Shown: positions 34,212-43,032, counted from the first letter of the stretch. The stretch: DNA of 64,000 bases from Paraburkholderia sp. CNPSo 3274 (GCF_024206475.1 NZ_JAMBPR010000005.1:146734-210733), one strand, 5' to 3'. The notes: generated from the letters alone by a model not told the origin. Program-made: numbers and translations.

Positions 34212-35509
34212 GATACGCTCTCTCCAGCCGGTTCGCGGGTCTCGATCGCCAACTCGCCATTGGCGATTTTTCGCTCTTCCGCAAGGGGCAATATGAGCGC
34301 GTCACGGTCACTCTTCGGCACGCGACCCGGCAAGCGATGCACGTCGTGCGTCACGAAACCCTGCTCGCGGCTTGGCACGTCGAACCACGCGCGATGCGAA
34401 AACGAATCGCGAATATCTTCGAGGCCGCTTTCCCAATGCTCCCGCATCGTGTCGATGCTGAATTCGTAATCCTTATAGTGTCCTTCATAGGGCTTGTTCT
34501 TGTAGATGAGGTGCACCACATTGATCGCGCTGCCGTCGGCCGCCTCTTCAGCGAGACGAAAGAGCGCATCGGTCCTGCGCAGATCGGCGGGAATGTGCGC
34601 GAGCAACTCCTTGATGAAGCGGGCGTGCTTCTGACGATCCGCCAGCATGCTGGTCACCGCGCGCGTGCGGCTCGAATACTGGATGTCTTTGGCGCGCGCG
34701 GAAATGTCGAAGAAGTCTCCAGGCGCATTGCCGCGCGCGCTCCAGAGATCGACCTGAAACACCAGCGCGTCCTTATGGTCCGCGTCGCGCAGCACCTCCG
34801 TCAACGGCGTGTTCGACACGAGCCCGCCGTCCCAGTAATACTCGCCGTCGATCTCGACCGCCGGAAACCCCGGCGGCAACGCCCCCGAAGCCATGAAATG
34901 CTCGGGCTTCAGGCGCATTTTCGTGTTGTCGAAGTACACCAGGTTGCCGGTCCGCACGTTCACCGCCCCTACCGAAACACGGACGTCGCCGTCGTTGATC
35001 CGGTCGAAGTCGGCGAACTCCAGCAGCGTCTCCTTCAACGCGGCCGTATCGTAGTAGCTGACCACATTGGGGTTTTGCTTACCGAACCCTGCTACCGGCA
35101 ACGGCACGCGCGGCGAGAAAAATCCCGGCTGGCCCTCGGTCAAGGCGCGCCCGGCCGCCCATACACTCGCCCACTTGCGCGAGAAGTCGGGCATGCCGAA
35201 CAGGGGCGGCATCCAGGCGCCCAGGCCACCGACCCAGTCGCGCGGATGGCAAATTCTGCCCCAGAAGCCGCGCAAGGCTGCCACGCGGTTTTCCGGCGCA
35301 TTGCCTGCGATGATGGCGGTGTTGAGGGCGCCGATCGAAATGCCGGAGATCGTGTCCGGATGCACTCCCATCTCGGCCAGGCCTTCGTACACGCCGGCCT
35401 GGTACGAGCCGAGCGCGCCACCGCCCTGAAGCACCAGAGCGACTTCGTCGTAGTGCGGCAGGACGAACGCATCCGGCTGCCGGCTGGATTGACTTGTGCT
35501 GCTGCGCAT
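34208..35509 (-). CDS. Patatin-like phospholipase
   Basis: A 433-residue patatin-domain lipase from the ATG at 35509, with a GGAGG upstream. The oxyanion loop LQGGGALGSYQAGVYEGL is near residues 24-41. The nucleophile elbow GISIG (GxSxG) is about 30 residues further on, and the catalytic Asp is in DGGLVSNTPL. The C-terminal DUF3734-like region follows. It sits in an operon with acetoacetate decarboxylase, an arrangement known in Burkholderiales near polyhydroxybutyrate and ketone metabolism. It may release fatty acids or hydrolyse polyester-related substrates; this is inference. Confidence 0.87.
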   Translation of the reverse strand: MRSSTSQSSRQPDAFVLPHYDEVALVLQGGGALGSYQAGVYEGLAEMGVHPDTISGISIGALNTAIIAGNAPENRVAALRGFWGRICHPRDWVGGLGAWMPPLFGMPDFSRKWASVWAAGRALTEGQPGFFSPRVPLPVAGFGKQNPNVVSYYDTAALKETLLEFADFDRINDGDVRVSVGAVNVRTGNLVYFDNTKMRLKPEHFMASGALPPGFPAVEIDGEYYWDGGLVSNTPLTEVLRDADHKDALVFQVDLWSARGNAPGDFFDISARAKDIQYSSRTRAVTSMLADRQKHARFIKELLAHIPADLRRTDALFRLAEEAADGSAINVVHLIYKNKPYEGHYKDYEFSIDTMREHWESGLEDIRDSFSHRAWFDVPSREQGFVTHDVHRLPGRVPKSDRDALILPLAEERKIANGELAIETREPAGESVS

Positions 35510-35520
35510 TTCGCGCCTCC

Positions 35521-35622
35521 CTATTGCATGGCCCGGCCGTGGCTGACGATCAGCAACTGCCCGGTGAGTACCCATATCGCGCGCTGCACCGTCACGAGCG
35601 CGACATCGTTGTGCAAAGACAT
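35521..35622 (-). CDS. 33-residue small ORF between adc and the patatin gene
   Basis: An ATG at 35622 preceded by GAGGAAAG opens a 33-codon frame (MSLHNDVALVTVQRAIWVLT, ending GRAMQ) with a hydrophobic middle (AIWVLTGQLLIVS). It ends 11 bases before the patatin start. It fits neatly in the operon gap, with its own ribosome site. The family is unknown. It may be a small membrane peptide, a leader coupling translation, or a remnant. Confidence 0.4.
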   Translation of the reverse strand: MSLHNDVALVTVQRAIWVLTGQLLIVSHGRAMQ

Positions 35623-35653
35623 GTTGCTTTCCTCTGCGTGGATCCACGCAACG

Positions 35654-36442
35654 TCATTCGTTGGCCGCGAGCTTCAGGGCTTCGGTTTGAGCCAGATAGT
35701 CGAACGCAACCTCGCCGATATCCAGCGTGAGATTGGCAATCACGTGCCGCGCGCTTACCACCCGCTTCACCGGCAATTCGGCCACGGGCGCCAACGCATG
35801 CGGATGAAATTCGAGCGCAGCCGGCCCCGTCCACGCCCCGAGCACGCTCACGTCGCGCAAGTAGAAACGCACGAGCTCACATACGCGCGCCGAGCCGTCA
35901 ACGTGCGGGATCACCTTCAGCAAATAATTCGGCGTTTCTGCAAGCTTCCGGCGCTCGGCCTCGATATCGAGCGGTAAGTGCTTGTAGCCCATCGTGCCGG
36001 TTGCGACCCGTTGTGTGCCGTAGTCGAGCGTGCCGAGCAGTGTGTCGTTGCCATCGATGCTCAAGGTCGGTCTCGCCAGCTTCTTCGGAAAGCCCCAGAT
36101 TTCCCGGCCACCGGCGATCGGGCCTTCGTCGTCGAGGTACATCGAATGCGTGTAGTTGCCAAGGCGCCCTTCCTGGTCGCGCACCGTGATGACCTGACCG
36201 GTTTCCGTGTAGTCACCGAAGCCCGACGAATCCGGCATACGAATAAATTCGTAGTGCACAAGATTGTTCTCTGCTCGCAACGGCTCCGGCACGATGGCTC
36301 GCAGCGCATCGAAATCGGTCTCGTAGGTAATGATGAAATATTCCCGGTTGATAAAACGGTACGGCGGCCGGGGATAGGCGGGGTTGTGGACAGGCATCGC
36401 AAAGGCGTCTTTGCGAATCGAAGCCAGATTCAGGCGGGTCAT
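35654..36442 (-). CDS. adc: Acetoacetate decarboxylase
   Basis: A 262-residue enzyme from the ATG at 36442. Typical features are the N-terminal [45 protein letters not shown], and the GAP-like [26 protein letters not shown]. The Schiff-base lysine is expected in FPKKLA, at about residue 115. It converts acetoacetate to acetone and CO2. It is the first gene of the adc - small ORF - patatin unit. A clear dyad lies about 85-110 bp upstream (36528-36551). Confidence 0.9.
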   Translation of the reverse strand: MTRLNLASIRKDAFAMPVHNPAYPRPPYRFINREYFIITYETDFDALRAIVPEPLRAENNLVHYEFIRMPDSSGFGDYTETGQVITVRDQEGRLGNYTHSMYLDDEGPIAGGREIWGFPKKLARPTLSIDGNDTLLGTLDYGTQRVATGTMGYKHLPLDIEAERRKLAETPNYLLKVIPHVDGSARVCELVRFYLRDVSVLGAWTGPAALEFHPHALAPVAELPVKRVVSARHVIANLTLDIGEVAFDYLAQTEALKLAANE

Positions 36443-36787
36443 GACGTTCTCTCTTTGAGATTGAGTTGCACTGCAGCAGATGCTACTCACTCACGAATCA
36501 CGAGAGAATCCGTCGATATCAGGAATCTATCTTCCAGTTATCGGGAAGATATTGAGGTGCGCGTCGCGCACGTGGCGCTCAAACCTTGGTTCGTGATGCC
36601 GAGCGATACCGGCCGGGACTCTGACCAAACACCCTTAGCGCGGCGCCGATTCTGGGGTCTGAAAGAGCGCCCTTGATCACGCCGCCAAATCGGACGTGTC
36701 GATACGCGGGAAATCGCAGCGCCCAAGGACCCGCAGCTTCAAAGCGCGCCGAAAGCACGCTTTTGAACTTCCATTGCGGCGTAACGC
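36443..36787. promoter_or_regulatory. Gap between adc and serine hydrolase
   Basis: About 345 bp with no intact gene. It holds the TATCTTCC-N8-GGAAGATA dyad upstream of adc and, further from adc, remains of an AraC-type regulator (36579-36800). Confidence 0.5.
36528..36551. promoter_or_regulatory. Perfect dyad upstream of adc, candidate LysR-type operator
   Basis: TATCTTCC (36528-36535) and GGAAGATA (36544-36551) are perfect inverted 8-mers with an 8-base spacer. The surrounding 45 bases (36506-36550) resemble the sequence just before the LysR gene at 2448. Either the same regulator acts at both places, or a similar LysR gene was once here. Confidence 0.5.
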
Positions 36788-36800
36788 TCAGCTCTCGCAC
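36579..36800 (-). pseudogene. Remnant of an AraC-type regulator with internal deletion
   Basis: A 73-codon frame from a GTG at 36800. Residues 1-45 (VTPQWKFKSVLSARFEAAGP, then FPAYRHVRFGGVIKGA) are the start of the cupin domain of AraC regulators. This is followed by SDPRIGAAL, typical of the inter-domain region, and then RVFGQSPGRYRS, the conserved C-terminal end of the AraC HTH domain. The roughly 200 residues between are missing. It overlaps the stop of the serine-hydrolase gene by 13 bases and would have been its downstream partner. Confidence 0.6.
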
Positions 36801-38041
36801 TCCGTAATCGCGCTGTAAACGAGCGTGCGCAACTGCCGGCGAATCGGGTACGCGGTCGAAGGCAGGAGCTGGGTGAGAAACAGCACGATCATGTCCTCGC
36901 GAGGATCGACCCAGAAGAAGGTGCTGGCCGCGCCGCCCCAGAAGAAGTCGCCCGCGCTGCCCGGAATCAGCGTGGATGCGGGCGCAATCGTCGTGGCGAA
37001 GCCGAGCCCGAAGCCAACGCCTTCGTAAGTCGCTTCGGTGAACATCGAGCGCGAGAGGCGCGGCAAGTCGACACCGCCCGGCAAATGGTTGGCGGTCATC
37101 AGCTCGATGGTCTTCGGCCCCAGCAGCCGCACGCCGTCCAGCGCGCCGCCCTGCAACAGCATGCGCGAGAACCGCATGTAGTCGGCCGCCGTGGAAACGA
37201 GGCCGCCGCCGCCCGAAACAAACGAGGGCGGCTCGCGATAGGGACTCGTGTAAGGATCGTCCTGCAACTCCGGACCTTTTTCGGAAACGACCTTCGAACC
37301 GAGCGCGCCGATGGCGTAACAGGCGCAGAAGCGGGACACCTTCTCCTGCGGCACGTAAAAGGCCGTGTCGACCATGCCGAGCGGGTCGAAGATCCGCGTT
37401 TTCAGAAAGTCCTCGAAGGCCATGCCGCTGACCTCGCCGACGAGATAGCCGAGCACGTCCGTGGAAACCGAATAGTTCCAGGCATCACCCGGCGAAAATT
37501 CCAGCGGCAGCGTGGCCAGCTTCTCGATCATTTCATCGAGCGTACCCGCGGTCGCAAGCTCGCCCACCTTCAGCTTGCGATAGCCCGCATCGACATTGGT
37601 GTTCTGCTGGAAGCCGTAGGTCAGGCCGGAGGTATGGCGCAACAAGTCGACCACGCGCATCGGGCGCGCGCTCGCGCGCGTCTGGAAGCTCTCCATGAAA
37701 CCGCCCGCGTACACGCCAAGCTTTTCCCACGACGGGATGTACTTGCTGACGGGGTCGTCGAGCGCGATCTTGCACTCCTCGACCAGCATCATGATTGCCA
37801 CCGACGTAACAGGTTTGGTCATCGAGTAGATGCGGAAGATCGAGTCCTCGGCCATCGGCGTCTGCCGTTCGCGGTCCGCGAGACCGAGCACCGAGTTCAG
37901 CGCGAATTCGCCATGCCGCCACACCTGGGTGACGGCGCCGGCAAGCGTGCCGGTCGCGACGTAGTTCTCTTCGAGAAAACGTTCGATCCGCGCGAGCCGC
38001 TCACACGACATGCCCTGCTTTTCCAGACCTTCCCTACCCAT
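36788..38041 (-). CDS. Serine hydrolase, class C beta-lactamase/esterase family
   Basis: A 417-residue protein from the ATG at 38041 with ACGGAGG upstream; the frame is open beyond but untypical. SxxK is S-M-T-K in FRIYSMTKPVTSVAIMML, the second motif is the Tyr in WNYSVSTDVLGYL, and the third region is WGGAASTFFWVDP. This matches EstB-like esterases and LovD-like acyltransferases rather than true beta-lactamases. No signal peptide is seen, so it is cytoplasmic. The downstream AraC remnant may have been its regulator. It is divergent from the diguanylate cyclase. Confidence 0.86.
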   Translation of the reverse strand: MGREGLEKQGMSCERLARIERFLEENYVATGTLAGAVTQVWRHGEFALNSVLGLADRERQTPMAEDSIFRIYSMTKPVTSVAIMMLVEECKIALDDPVSKYIPSWEKLGVYAGGFMESFQTRASARPMRVVDLLRHTSGLTYGFQQNTNVDAGYRKLKVGELATAGTLDEMIEKLATLPLEFSPGDAWNYSVSTDVLGYLVGEVSGMAFEDFLKTRIFDPLGMVDTAFYVPQEKVSRFCACYAIGALGSKVVSEKGPELQDDPYTSPYREPPSFVSGGGGLVSTAADYMRFSRMLLQGGALDGVRLLGPKTIELMTANHLPGGVDLPRLSRSMFTEATYEGVGFGLGFATTIAPASTLIPGSAGDFFWGGAASTFFWVDPREDMIVLFLTQLLPSTAYPIRRQLRTLVYSAITECES

Positions 38042-38228
38042 GACGCCTCCGTTGATGGATTGACCGAGCGTATTCGGAACCGATGGATTGCACGCAATGC
38101 GCGCCACAGTATCGGTCATTCGGCGCGCATGCGCGTTCGAATTTCGTTTCTTTAGCGCCTCGACACGCAATATGTGTGGGGTACACTACCGGGCTACAAA
38201 ATACAGAATTACAGCGGGGGTGGCTGCC

Positions 38229-39305
38229 ATGGGCGAGACAGAAACACATTCCTGGCCCGGGAAAGCGTTGTTTCGCGCATTTCCGAAGGACCCTGAAAAG
38301 GAGCAGGCCGTACTGCGCATCACGCTCGGTTCCGTTGTCCTTCTCGCCTACCTCGTTGCCTGCTCGATCTATCGCTCGACCCACGTCTACGCGACGCTTC
38401 TGGCGGTCACCGCTTATGTGGCGTTCGGCGTTATCACGTACGCGGCGGTAACCGTCGCGCCAACGCACTCGCTCGTGCGCCTCACGCTCTTCACGTTCGC
38501 CGATCAGGCGATCGTCACCGCCGCGCTGGCCGTGGGCGGAACGGCCGCGCTGCCGCTCCTGTGGGTAGCCTTCTGGTTTCTGGTCGGCGCGGGCTGCCGT
38601 TATGGCCAGCGCATGCTGGGCCTTTCGTGTGTCGTGGCGCTCGTCGGCATCATGGGCCTGATGCATTGGCAGCCGTGGTGGCGCGCCAACATCACGGCCG
38701 CGCTCGGCATTGCGCTGAGCATCGTGGCGACGTCCGTCTATCTGGCGGTGCTCGTCTACCGGCTGGAACGCCAGGCGTCGACCGATCCGCTCACCGGGCT
38801 CTACAACCGCGTGCGGCTCGAGCAGGCCATTGGGCGCACGCTCTTTACGCGCGTCGGCGAAGTCGGTCGCACCGCCATGCTGCTCGTCGATCTCGACGGC
38901 TTCAAGGAAGTGAACGACTCCTTCGGGCACGCGGTGGGAGACGAACTGCTGCGCAGCTTCGCCGACGCACTGGTGCGCCGCATGCGGCGCGGCGACACGC
39001 TCGCGCGCCTGGGCGGCGACGAATTCGTGGTGCTCGCGCGTCACGTCTACGACAAGAACGACGCGCTTACCGTCGCCAACAGCATCCACGCGATTCTCGC
39101 CAACATGCGCACCGTGGGCGGCTATCCGGTGACCGTGTCGTGCAGCATTGGCGTATGCCTGCTCACAGAAGGCACCGGCAGCCGCTCGCTCGATGCGCGA
39201 ACCTTGATGCGCGCCGTAGACAGCGCCATGTATCGGGCCAAGTCGCGCGGCATGGGGAAGACAGAGTTCGTCGATACCGTCGGCGTCGCGCCCAGTGCAG
39301 TCTGA
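38229..39305 (+). CDS. Membrane diguanylate cyclase (GGDEF)
   Basis: A 358-residue protein from the ATG at 38229; the frame is open to 38088 but this start fits the family. About six hydrophobic helices occupy residues 35-185. The GGDEF domain follows (STDPLTGLYNRVRLEQAI), with an intact active site RLGGDEFVVLA. RRGD lies exactly five residues before it, matching the RxxD product-inhibition site. It should make cyclic di-GMP from two GTP and be feedback-inhibited. No sensory soluble domain is present. Confidence 0.88.
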   Translation: MGETETHSWPGKALFRAFPKDPEKEQAVLRITLGSVVLLAYLVACSIYRSTHVYATLLAVTAYVAFGVITYAAVTVAPTHSLVRLTLFTFADQAIVTAALAVGGTAALPLLWVAFWFLVGAGCRYGQRMLGLSCVVALVGIMGLMHWQPWWRANITAALGIALSIVATSVYLAVLVYRLERQASTDPLTGLYNRVRLEQAIGRTLFTRVGEVGRTAMLLVDLDGFKEVNDSFGHAVGDELLRSFADALVRRMRRGDTLARLGGDEFVVLARHVYDKNDALTVANSIHAILANMRTVGGYPVTVSCSIGVCLLTEGTGSRSLDARTLMRAVDSAMYRAKSRGMGKTEFVDTVGVAPSAV

Positions 39306-39441
39306 CCCTACTCGCTCCCGCCACGTTCGGGAAATAGCCGGCTTGCGCCAGCCCATACCTGGATTGTTCTGCCCGCGGAAACAGAGAATTCGTTTATTAG
39401 GTATTTACCCTAGTCCCCGACCCTCCTACACTCACTTCACC

Positions 39442-39465
39442 GCTGCTTACAAGCCTGTAGGCAGC
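39442..39465 (+). promoter_or_regulatory. Hairpin in the leader of the DUF4148 gene
   Basis: GCTGCTTACA (39442-39451) pairs with TGTAGGCAGC (39456-39465) with one G-U pair and loop AGCC. It lies about 32 bases before the ATG at 39497, just upstream of a GGAGG. It could be an mRNA-stabilising leader structure or a protein-binding dyad. Confidence 0.35.
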
Positions 39466-39496
39466 TAAGAAGAAAGTAAATCTGGAGGTTACTGTC

Positions 39497-39763
39497 ATGA
39501 AATCGCTCGTCCAAGCTGTCGTTATCGCTGCCGCCCTTGCCGCTCCGGTTGCCGCGTTCGCCCAGTCGAACCAGCCCGTGACCCGCGCGCAAGTCCGTGC
39601 AGACATGGTTCAGGTCGAAAAGGCCGGCTTCAACCCGGCACGTTCGAATCCCAATGAATATCCGGCGAACATTCAGGCTGCCGAAGCTCGCGTCGCTGCG
39701 CAAAACAGCGCAGTGGGCGGCGTGAACAACGGTTCGTCGCAAGCAGGGCAGGCCGCGCAGTAA
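39497..39763 (+). CDS. Secreted DUF4148 protein
   Basis: An 88-residue precursor. The signal peptide (residues 1-23) is MKSLVQAVVIAAALAAPVAA, cleaved after AFA-Q. The DUF4148 core is VTRAQVRADMVQVEKAGFNPARSNPNEYPANIQAAEARVAA, with an Asn/Gln/Gly-rich tail. The family is common and often multicopy in Burkholderia, periplasmic, with no established function. A good GGAGG precedes the ATG, and a terminator-like hairpin follows, so it is monocistronic. Confidence 0.87.
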   Translation: MKSLVQAVVIAAALAAPVAAFAQSNQPVTRAQVRADMVQVEKAGFNPARSNPNEYPANIQAAEARVAAQNSAVGGVNNGSSQAGQAAQ

Positions 39764-39806
39764 GCTGCCAGGCTGAATAGCCGCGCTTTGTAGCTGTTGC
39801 CTTCTG

Positions 39807-39838
39807 GCCCGTCATCGCAGTGTCTTGCGATGGCGGGC
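39807..39838 (+). terminator. Hairpin after the DUF4148 gene
   Basis: GCCCGTCATCGCA (39807-39819) pairs with TGCGATGGCGGGC (39826-39838) with one G-U pair. The loop is GTGTCT and a weak T-containing tail follows. It starts 44 bases after the stop. Confidence 0.5.
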
Positions 39839-39871
39839 TAGTTGCATTTCTGGCGTTCGCAACGCCTCGCG

Positions 39872-40346
39872 TTACGCCTGAATGCGCAACACGACCTCTC
39901 CCTCGCCTGCCGGCAACTGCACCTGCACGCCCAATTCTCCGGCTTGCGACTTCAACCCGCCGGCGTCGCGCAGTTCGGGCCATTGCCGCAGCGTCAGCGG
40001 TAACGATTCCTTCACGCCCTCGTATCGCACGTTCAGCGTATCGCCGCGCCGGGTCACGCTCACGTGTGTCACGCGTGCGCCGCGCTCGTCGCGCAGCGTC
40101 GCGGCCGCGCTCGCGCCGTCGGCCAGTTCGAACAGATGCAGCTCGCTGCGCAACGCATAGTCGTAATCCGGGCGCTGGTCCTCGGTCCCGATCGCAAGCA
40201 GCGTATTCGGCCGCACGTAAATTGGCAGGCTCAGAAACCCGTGCCGCTCGCGCACCCACCTGCCGCCCTCGACCTGCCTGCCCGTGAACAGATGCGTCCA
40301 GCGCCCCGCTGGCAGCCAGAAGTCCACGTCGCCCGCCGGAAATCGC
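39872..40346 (-). pseudogene. C-terminal remnant of a GH31 alpha-xylosidase/glucosidase
   Basis: About 155 codons reading GDVDFWLPAGRWTHLFTG, then SLPIYVRPNTLLAIG and YDYALRSELHLFELADG, matching the distal beta domains of YicI-like family GH31 enzymes. These are normally 650-770 residues, so the catalytic barrel is missing. On the same strand it joins directly to the truncated LacI gene at about 40340. The most direct reading is a deletion that removed the end of lacI, everything between, and most of the hydrolase gene. Confidence 0.65.
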
Positions 40347-41161
40347 CAGATCGCGGCCCGGCGCCCTGCCCGTTTCGTGCAGCTTGCGGTACGCGCCGAT
40401 CGCCATGCAGTCGCTCTGGAACATGAGCGCCTCGGGCGGCACGCCCAGGTTGAGCAGCGCCTCGGTCGCGAGATAGCCGCCGCGCTCGGAGAGTTCGTTG
40501 CGCTGCACGAACCCCTCGGGCGCGGGCAGCCCGTGCTTCTTCATCGCCTTCTTCCATGCCTGCAGGTAGATATGCGCCTGCATCGCGTCGCCGCCGGGAA
40601 CGGCGAGCGCAATGCGGCGATGCCCTTGCGCGACGAGCCGCTCGACGCCCTCCGTGACGGCCGCCTCGAAGTCCAGATCGACCCATGCATGCTTGCCGCC
40701 CGACTCGCTGCGGCCCAGCGCCACGAACGGGAAATGGCGGCTCGCGACGTAATCGAGCCGCTCGTCGTGCCGCCGCGTGCCCGCGAGAATCACGCCGTCC
40801 ACATGACGGCGATCGACAATGCGCCGCAGCCGCGCGAACTCGTCGTCCCACGACTCGCTCGAGTACATGACGAGGTCCATGCCGTGCCGTGACAGGACCG
40901 ACTGGAGACCGTCCGCCAGCTTCATGAAAATGCCGAGCGTGTAGGTCTCTTCTTCGCGCCGCACCGGCAGCATCAGCCCGACGATGTCGAGCCGCCCCCG
41001 GCGCGGGCTCGTGGCCGACTTGCTTGGCGCGTAGCCATGCTCGAGCGCGGCGGCGCGCACGCGCTCGTGCGTTTCGGCGCTCACCTCGTCGCTGTCGTTC
41101 AAGGCGCGCCCACGGTCGAAACGGACAGCTTCAGTACTTTGGCGAGTTCCCGAATACCCAT
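40340..41161 (-). pseudogene. LacI-family regulator, frameshifted and truncated
   Basis: The ATG at 41161 opens MGIRELAKVLKLSVSTV, the LacI headpiece HTH, but the frame then stops at 41099-41101. One missing base near 41108 would restore STVGRALNDSDEVSAETHERV, and the second frame then continues normally: LDIVGLMLPVRREEETYTLG, DGVILAGTRRHDE, LVAQGHRRIALAVPGGDA. At GRDLAISG the homology ends, where the GH31 tail begins. So the gene lacks its last 60 or so residues and has a frameshift. The sugar-binding core is otherwise intact. It probably once controlled an adjacent alpha-xylosidase operon. Confidence 0.68.
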
Positions 41162-41267
41162 GCGCTTTGTCCGGACTCGCGGAGCCCGCACGGTGCGAAA
41201 CATCATAACCGTATGTGAGCGAACGGCCGCTGTCGAGGTTTCGTCGAATCGATGGAATCGCAGAAGC

Positions 41268-41303
41268 AAAAAAGCCAGCGGACGATTTTCACATCCGCTG
41301 GCT
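41268..41303 (-). terminator. Rho-independent terminator of the lipoprotein gene
   Basis: On the minus strand, AGCCAGCGGA (complement of 41294-41303) pairs with TCCGCTGGCT (complement of 41273-41282), an 11-base loop between, followed by six T. It begins 26 bases after the stop at 41330. Confidence 0.8.
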
Positions 41304-41329
41304 GTGTGCCAAGGCCTGAAGCTTTGCCG

Positions 41330-42475
41330 CTACTGCGTCGAGAACACCGATATCCCGCCATTCGGGAATGCCGCCGATCCGGGCTGGTACGGCACGAAGA
41401 CCTCCCCGAGGCTGCTGTCGATGCCAACCGAGTGCGCGCCCGTACCGACTGCCACGGTATAAATGAGCTTGCGCGTCGCGCCGTCGATCACACCCATGGC
41501 CGGCGTAAAGCCCGAAGACGCCGCGGTGCCGCTCGTGACGTAGTGGCGCGCAGGCAGGAAGTAGCGGTTCGACGCGGGATCATAAGCCACCTGGTCCACG
41601 CCGCCGAACGGCACGGACGCGAGTTGCGTGCCCGTATTGCGATCGAGGATCAGCGTAATGAGCGGATCGCCCGCAGAAGGATCGCAACCAATCAGCACGT
41701 CGCTGTTGGGACCGAGCGCAATGCCCGCAGGGCCGCATTTGCCAAGCGGAAACGACTTGCTCACCGCAGGCGCGCCCGACGTGACCGAACTGGCGGTGAT
41801 CACGTCGAGTTCGCCGTCGGGGTTGGCGGCGGTTCCGTCGTTGTTGATGAGAAAGTTCTTCGAGGCCGGATCGTACACGCAGGCTTCCAGGCCTGAAGAG
41901 CCGTTGAATACCAGTTTGTTCACGACGGCCTGCGTCGTGGTCGAAATGAAGGTCACGTAGGGCGGCGTGTCGCCGGGGCTCGCAAACATGACGAGATGGT
42001 CGTCGGGATCGTAGCAACCTTCATCGACGCGCGAGCCTGACGTGCTGATGGGGATCGTCTTGACCGTTTGCATCGCGGACGTATCGACGATCTTCACGCT
42101 ATCGACGTCCCCTACGTACAGCGTATTCGTTCCCGTCACGCCCACGATGCCGTCAGGTCCGGACGCATCGGTGCTCGCGCCCGCGCCGGTGAAGTTGCCC
42201 GGAATCTGCGCGAGCAGCGCTTTCGTTTTGGTATCGACGATATCGACGGACTTGTTGTTGCGATCGGCCAGATAGTACCTGCCCGCTTCCACATAGCCGA
42301 TATCGAAACTGAATGCCGGGCTCGTCGTATTGGGCACGGTAATGTTCGAGAGCAGTTTGGGCGCGGACGGTGTGGCCGCGGCCGACGCCGGGTTGGAACT
42401 CGATGGGTCTGAGCCTCCGCAACCGGCAACGGCCACCGTCGCCACGAGTAGAAAGGCCAATAACGGTTTATTCAT
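41330..42475 (-). CDS. Lipoprotein with beta-propeller-like repeats
   Basis: A 381-residue precursor with a lipoprotein signal, lipobox VAGC (AFLLVATVAVAGCGGSD). After a low-complexity Ser/Ala/Pro linker come repeats with the YVTN/YncE-type pattern: YLADRNNKSVDIVDTKTKAL, LYVGDVDSVKIVDTSAMQTV, ISTTTQAVVNKLVF, VIDGATRKLIYTVAVG. These suggest a seven-blade propeller on the periplasmic face of a membrane. Several Cys occur in the propeller. No enzymatic residues stand out, and function is unknown. It is a single-gene unit with a strong terminator. Confidence 0.75.
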   Translation of the reverse strand: MNKPLLAFLLVATVAVAGCGGSDPSSSNPASAAATPSAPKLLSNITVPNTTSPAFSFDIGYVEAGRYYLADRNNKSVDIVDTKTKALLAQIPGNFTGAGASTDASGPDGIVGVTGTNTLYVGDVDSVKIVDTSAMQTVKTIPISTSGSRVDEGCYDPDDHLVMFASPGDTPPYVTFISTTTQAVVNKLVFNGSSGLEACVYDPASKNFLINNDGTAANPDGELDVITASSVTSGAPAVSKSFPLGKCGPAGIALGPNSDVLIGCDPSAGDPLITLILDRNTGTQLASVPFGGVDQVAYDPASNRYFLPARHYVTSGTAASSGFTPAMGVIDGATRKLIYTVAVGTGAHSVGIDSSLGEVFVPYQPGSAAFPNGGISVFSTQ

Positions 42476-42803
42476 CAGTCAGCTCCTTTGAGCAGCAGAA
42501 CAGGTCGGTCAACACGCGAATGCCTCACGGAATCTGCGGGAGCGCCTCGATGAATCGTCATCGCACTGCGGCTCACGTCATCCATGTCCTTGAAGCGGCC
42601 CAACGGCAGGCTTCGATATGGACGTAAGGATGCGCAAGGAGCGGTAATAATGCACAGCAAAGAAATTGATAGATTCCATTTACAAACGCCTATGAATGTA
42701 TGGATGTAGAAACTTATCTACGAATAAAACCATCGCGCTCAGTAAGTTTCGATTCACACCTTTATTTTTAGAATGAAACTCAGAATTGATCAGATCGGGG
42801 AAA

Positions 42804-43004
42804 TCATTTCGGCGTGCTGCGCCGCGCCATTTCCTGCACTGCAATGCCGCGAGGGCCTTGGAGCGCAAGCTTCAGCTTGTCGTTGAGGTTTTGATGCGCG
42901 GGCACATCGCTATGCGGGGGTTTGACGCGGCGTGGGTTGAGCCGCGAGAACGGCACGTGCATGTAAGGTTCGGTTGTGAAGTCGAAAGCGATATTGGCGC
43001 TCAT
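42804..43004 (-). pseudogene. Possible N-terminal fragment of a ParB-like protein
   Basis: A 66-codon frame. The part MSANIAFDFTTEPYMHVPFS followed by RLNPRRVKPP resembles the start of ParB/RepB-type partition proteins of plasmids and islands, where the box near NPRR begins the nuclease-like domain. The rest (DKLKLALQGPRGIAVQEMAR) does not fit well, and no continuation exists. It may be a transferred remnant, or a coincidence. Confidence 0.3.
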
Positions 43005-43032
43005 TCGAATATCAAGCCGCCAGAAATGAAAT

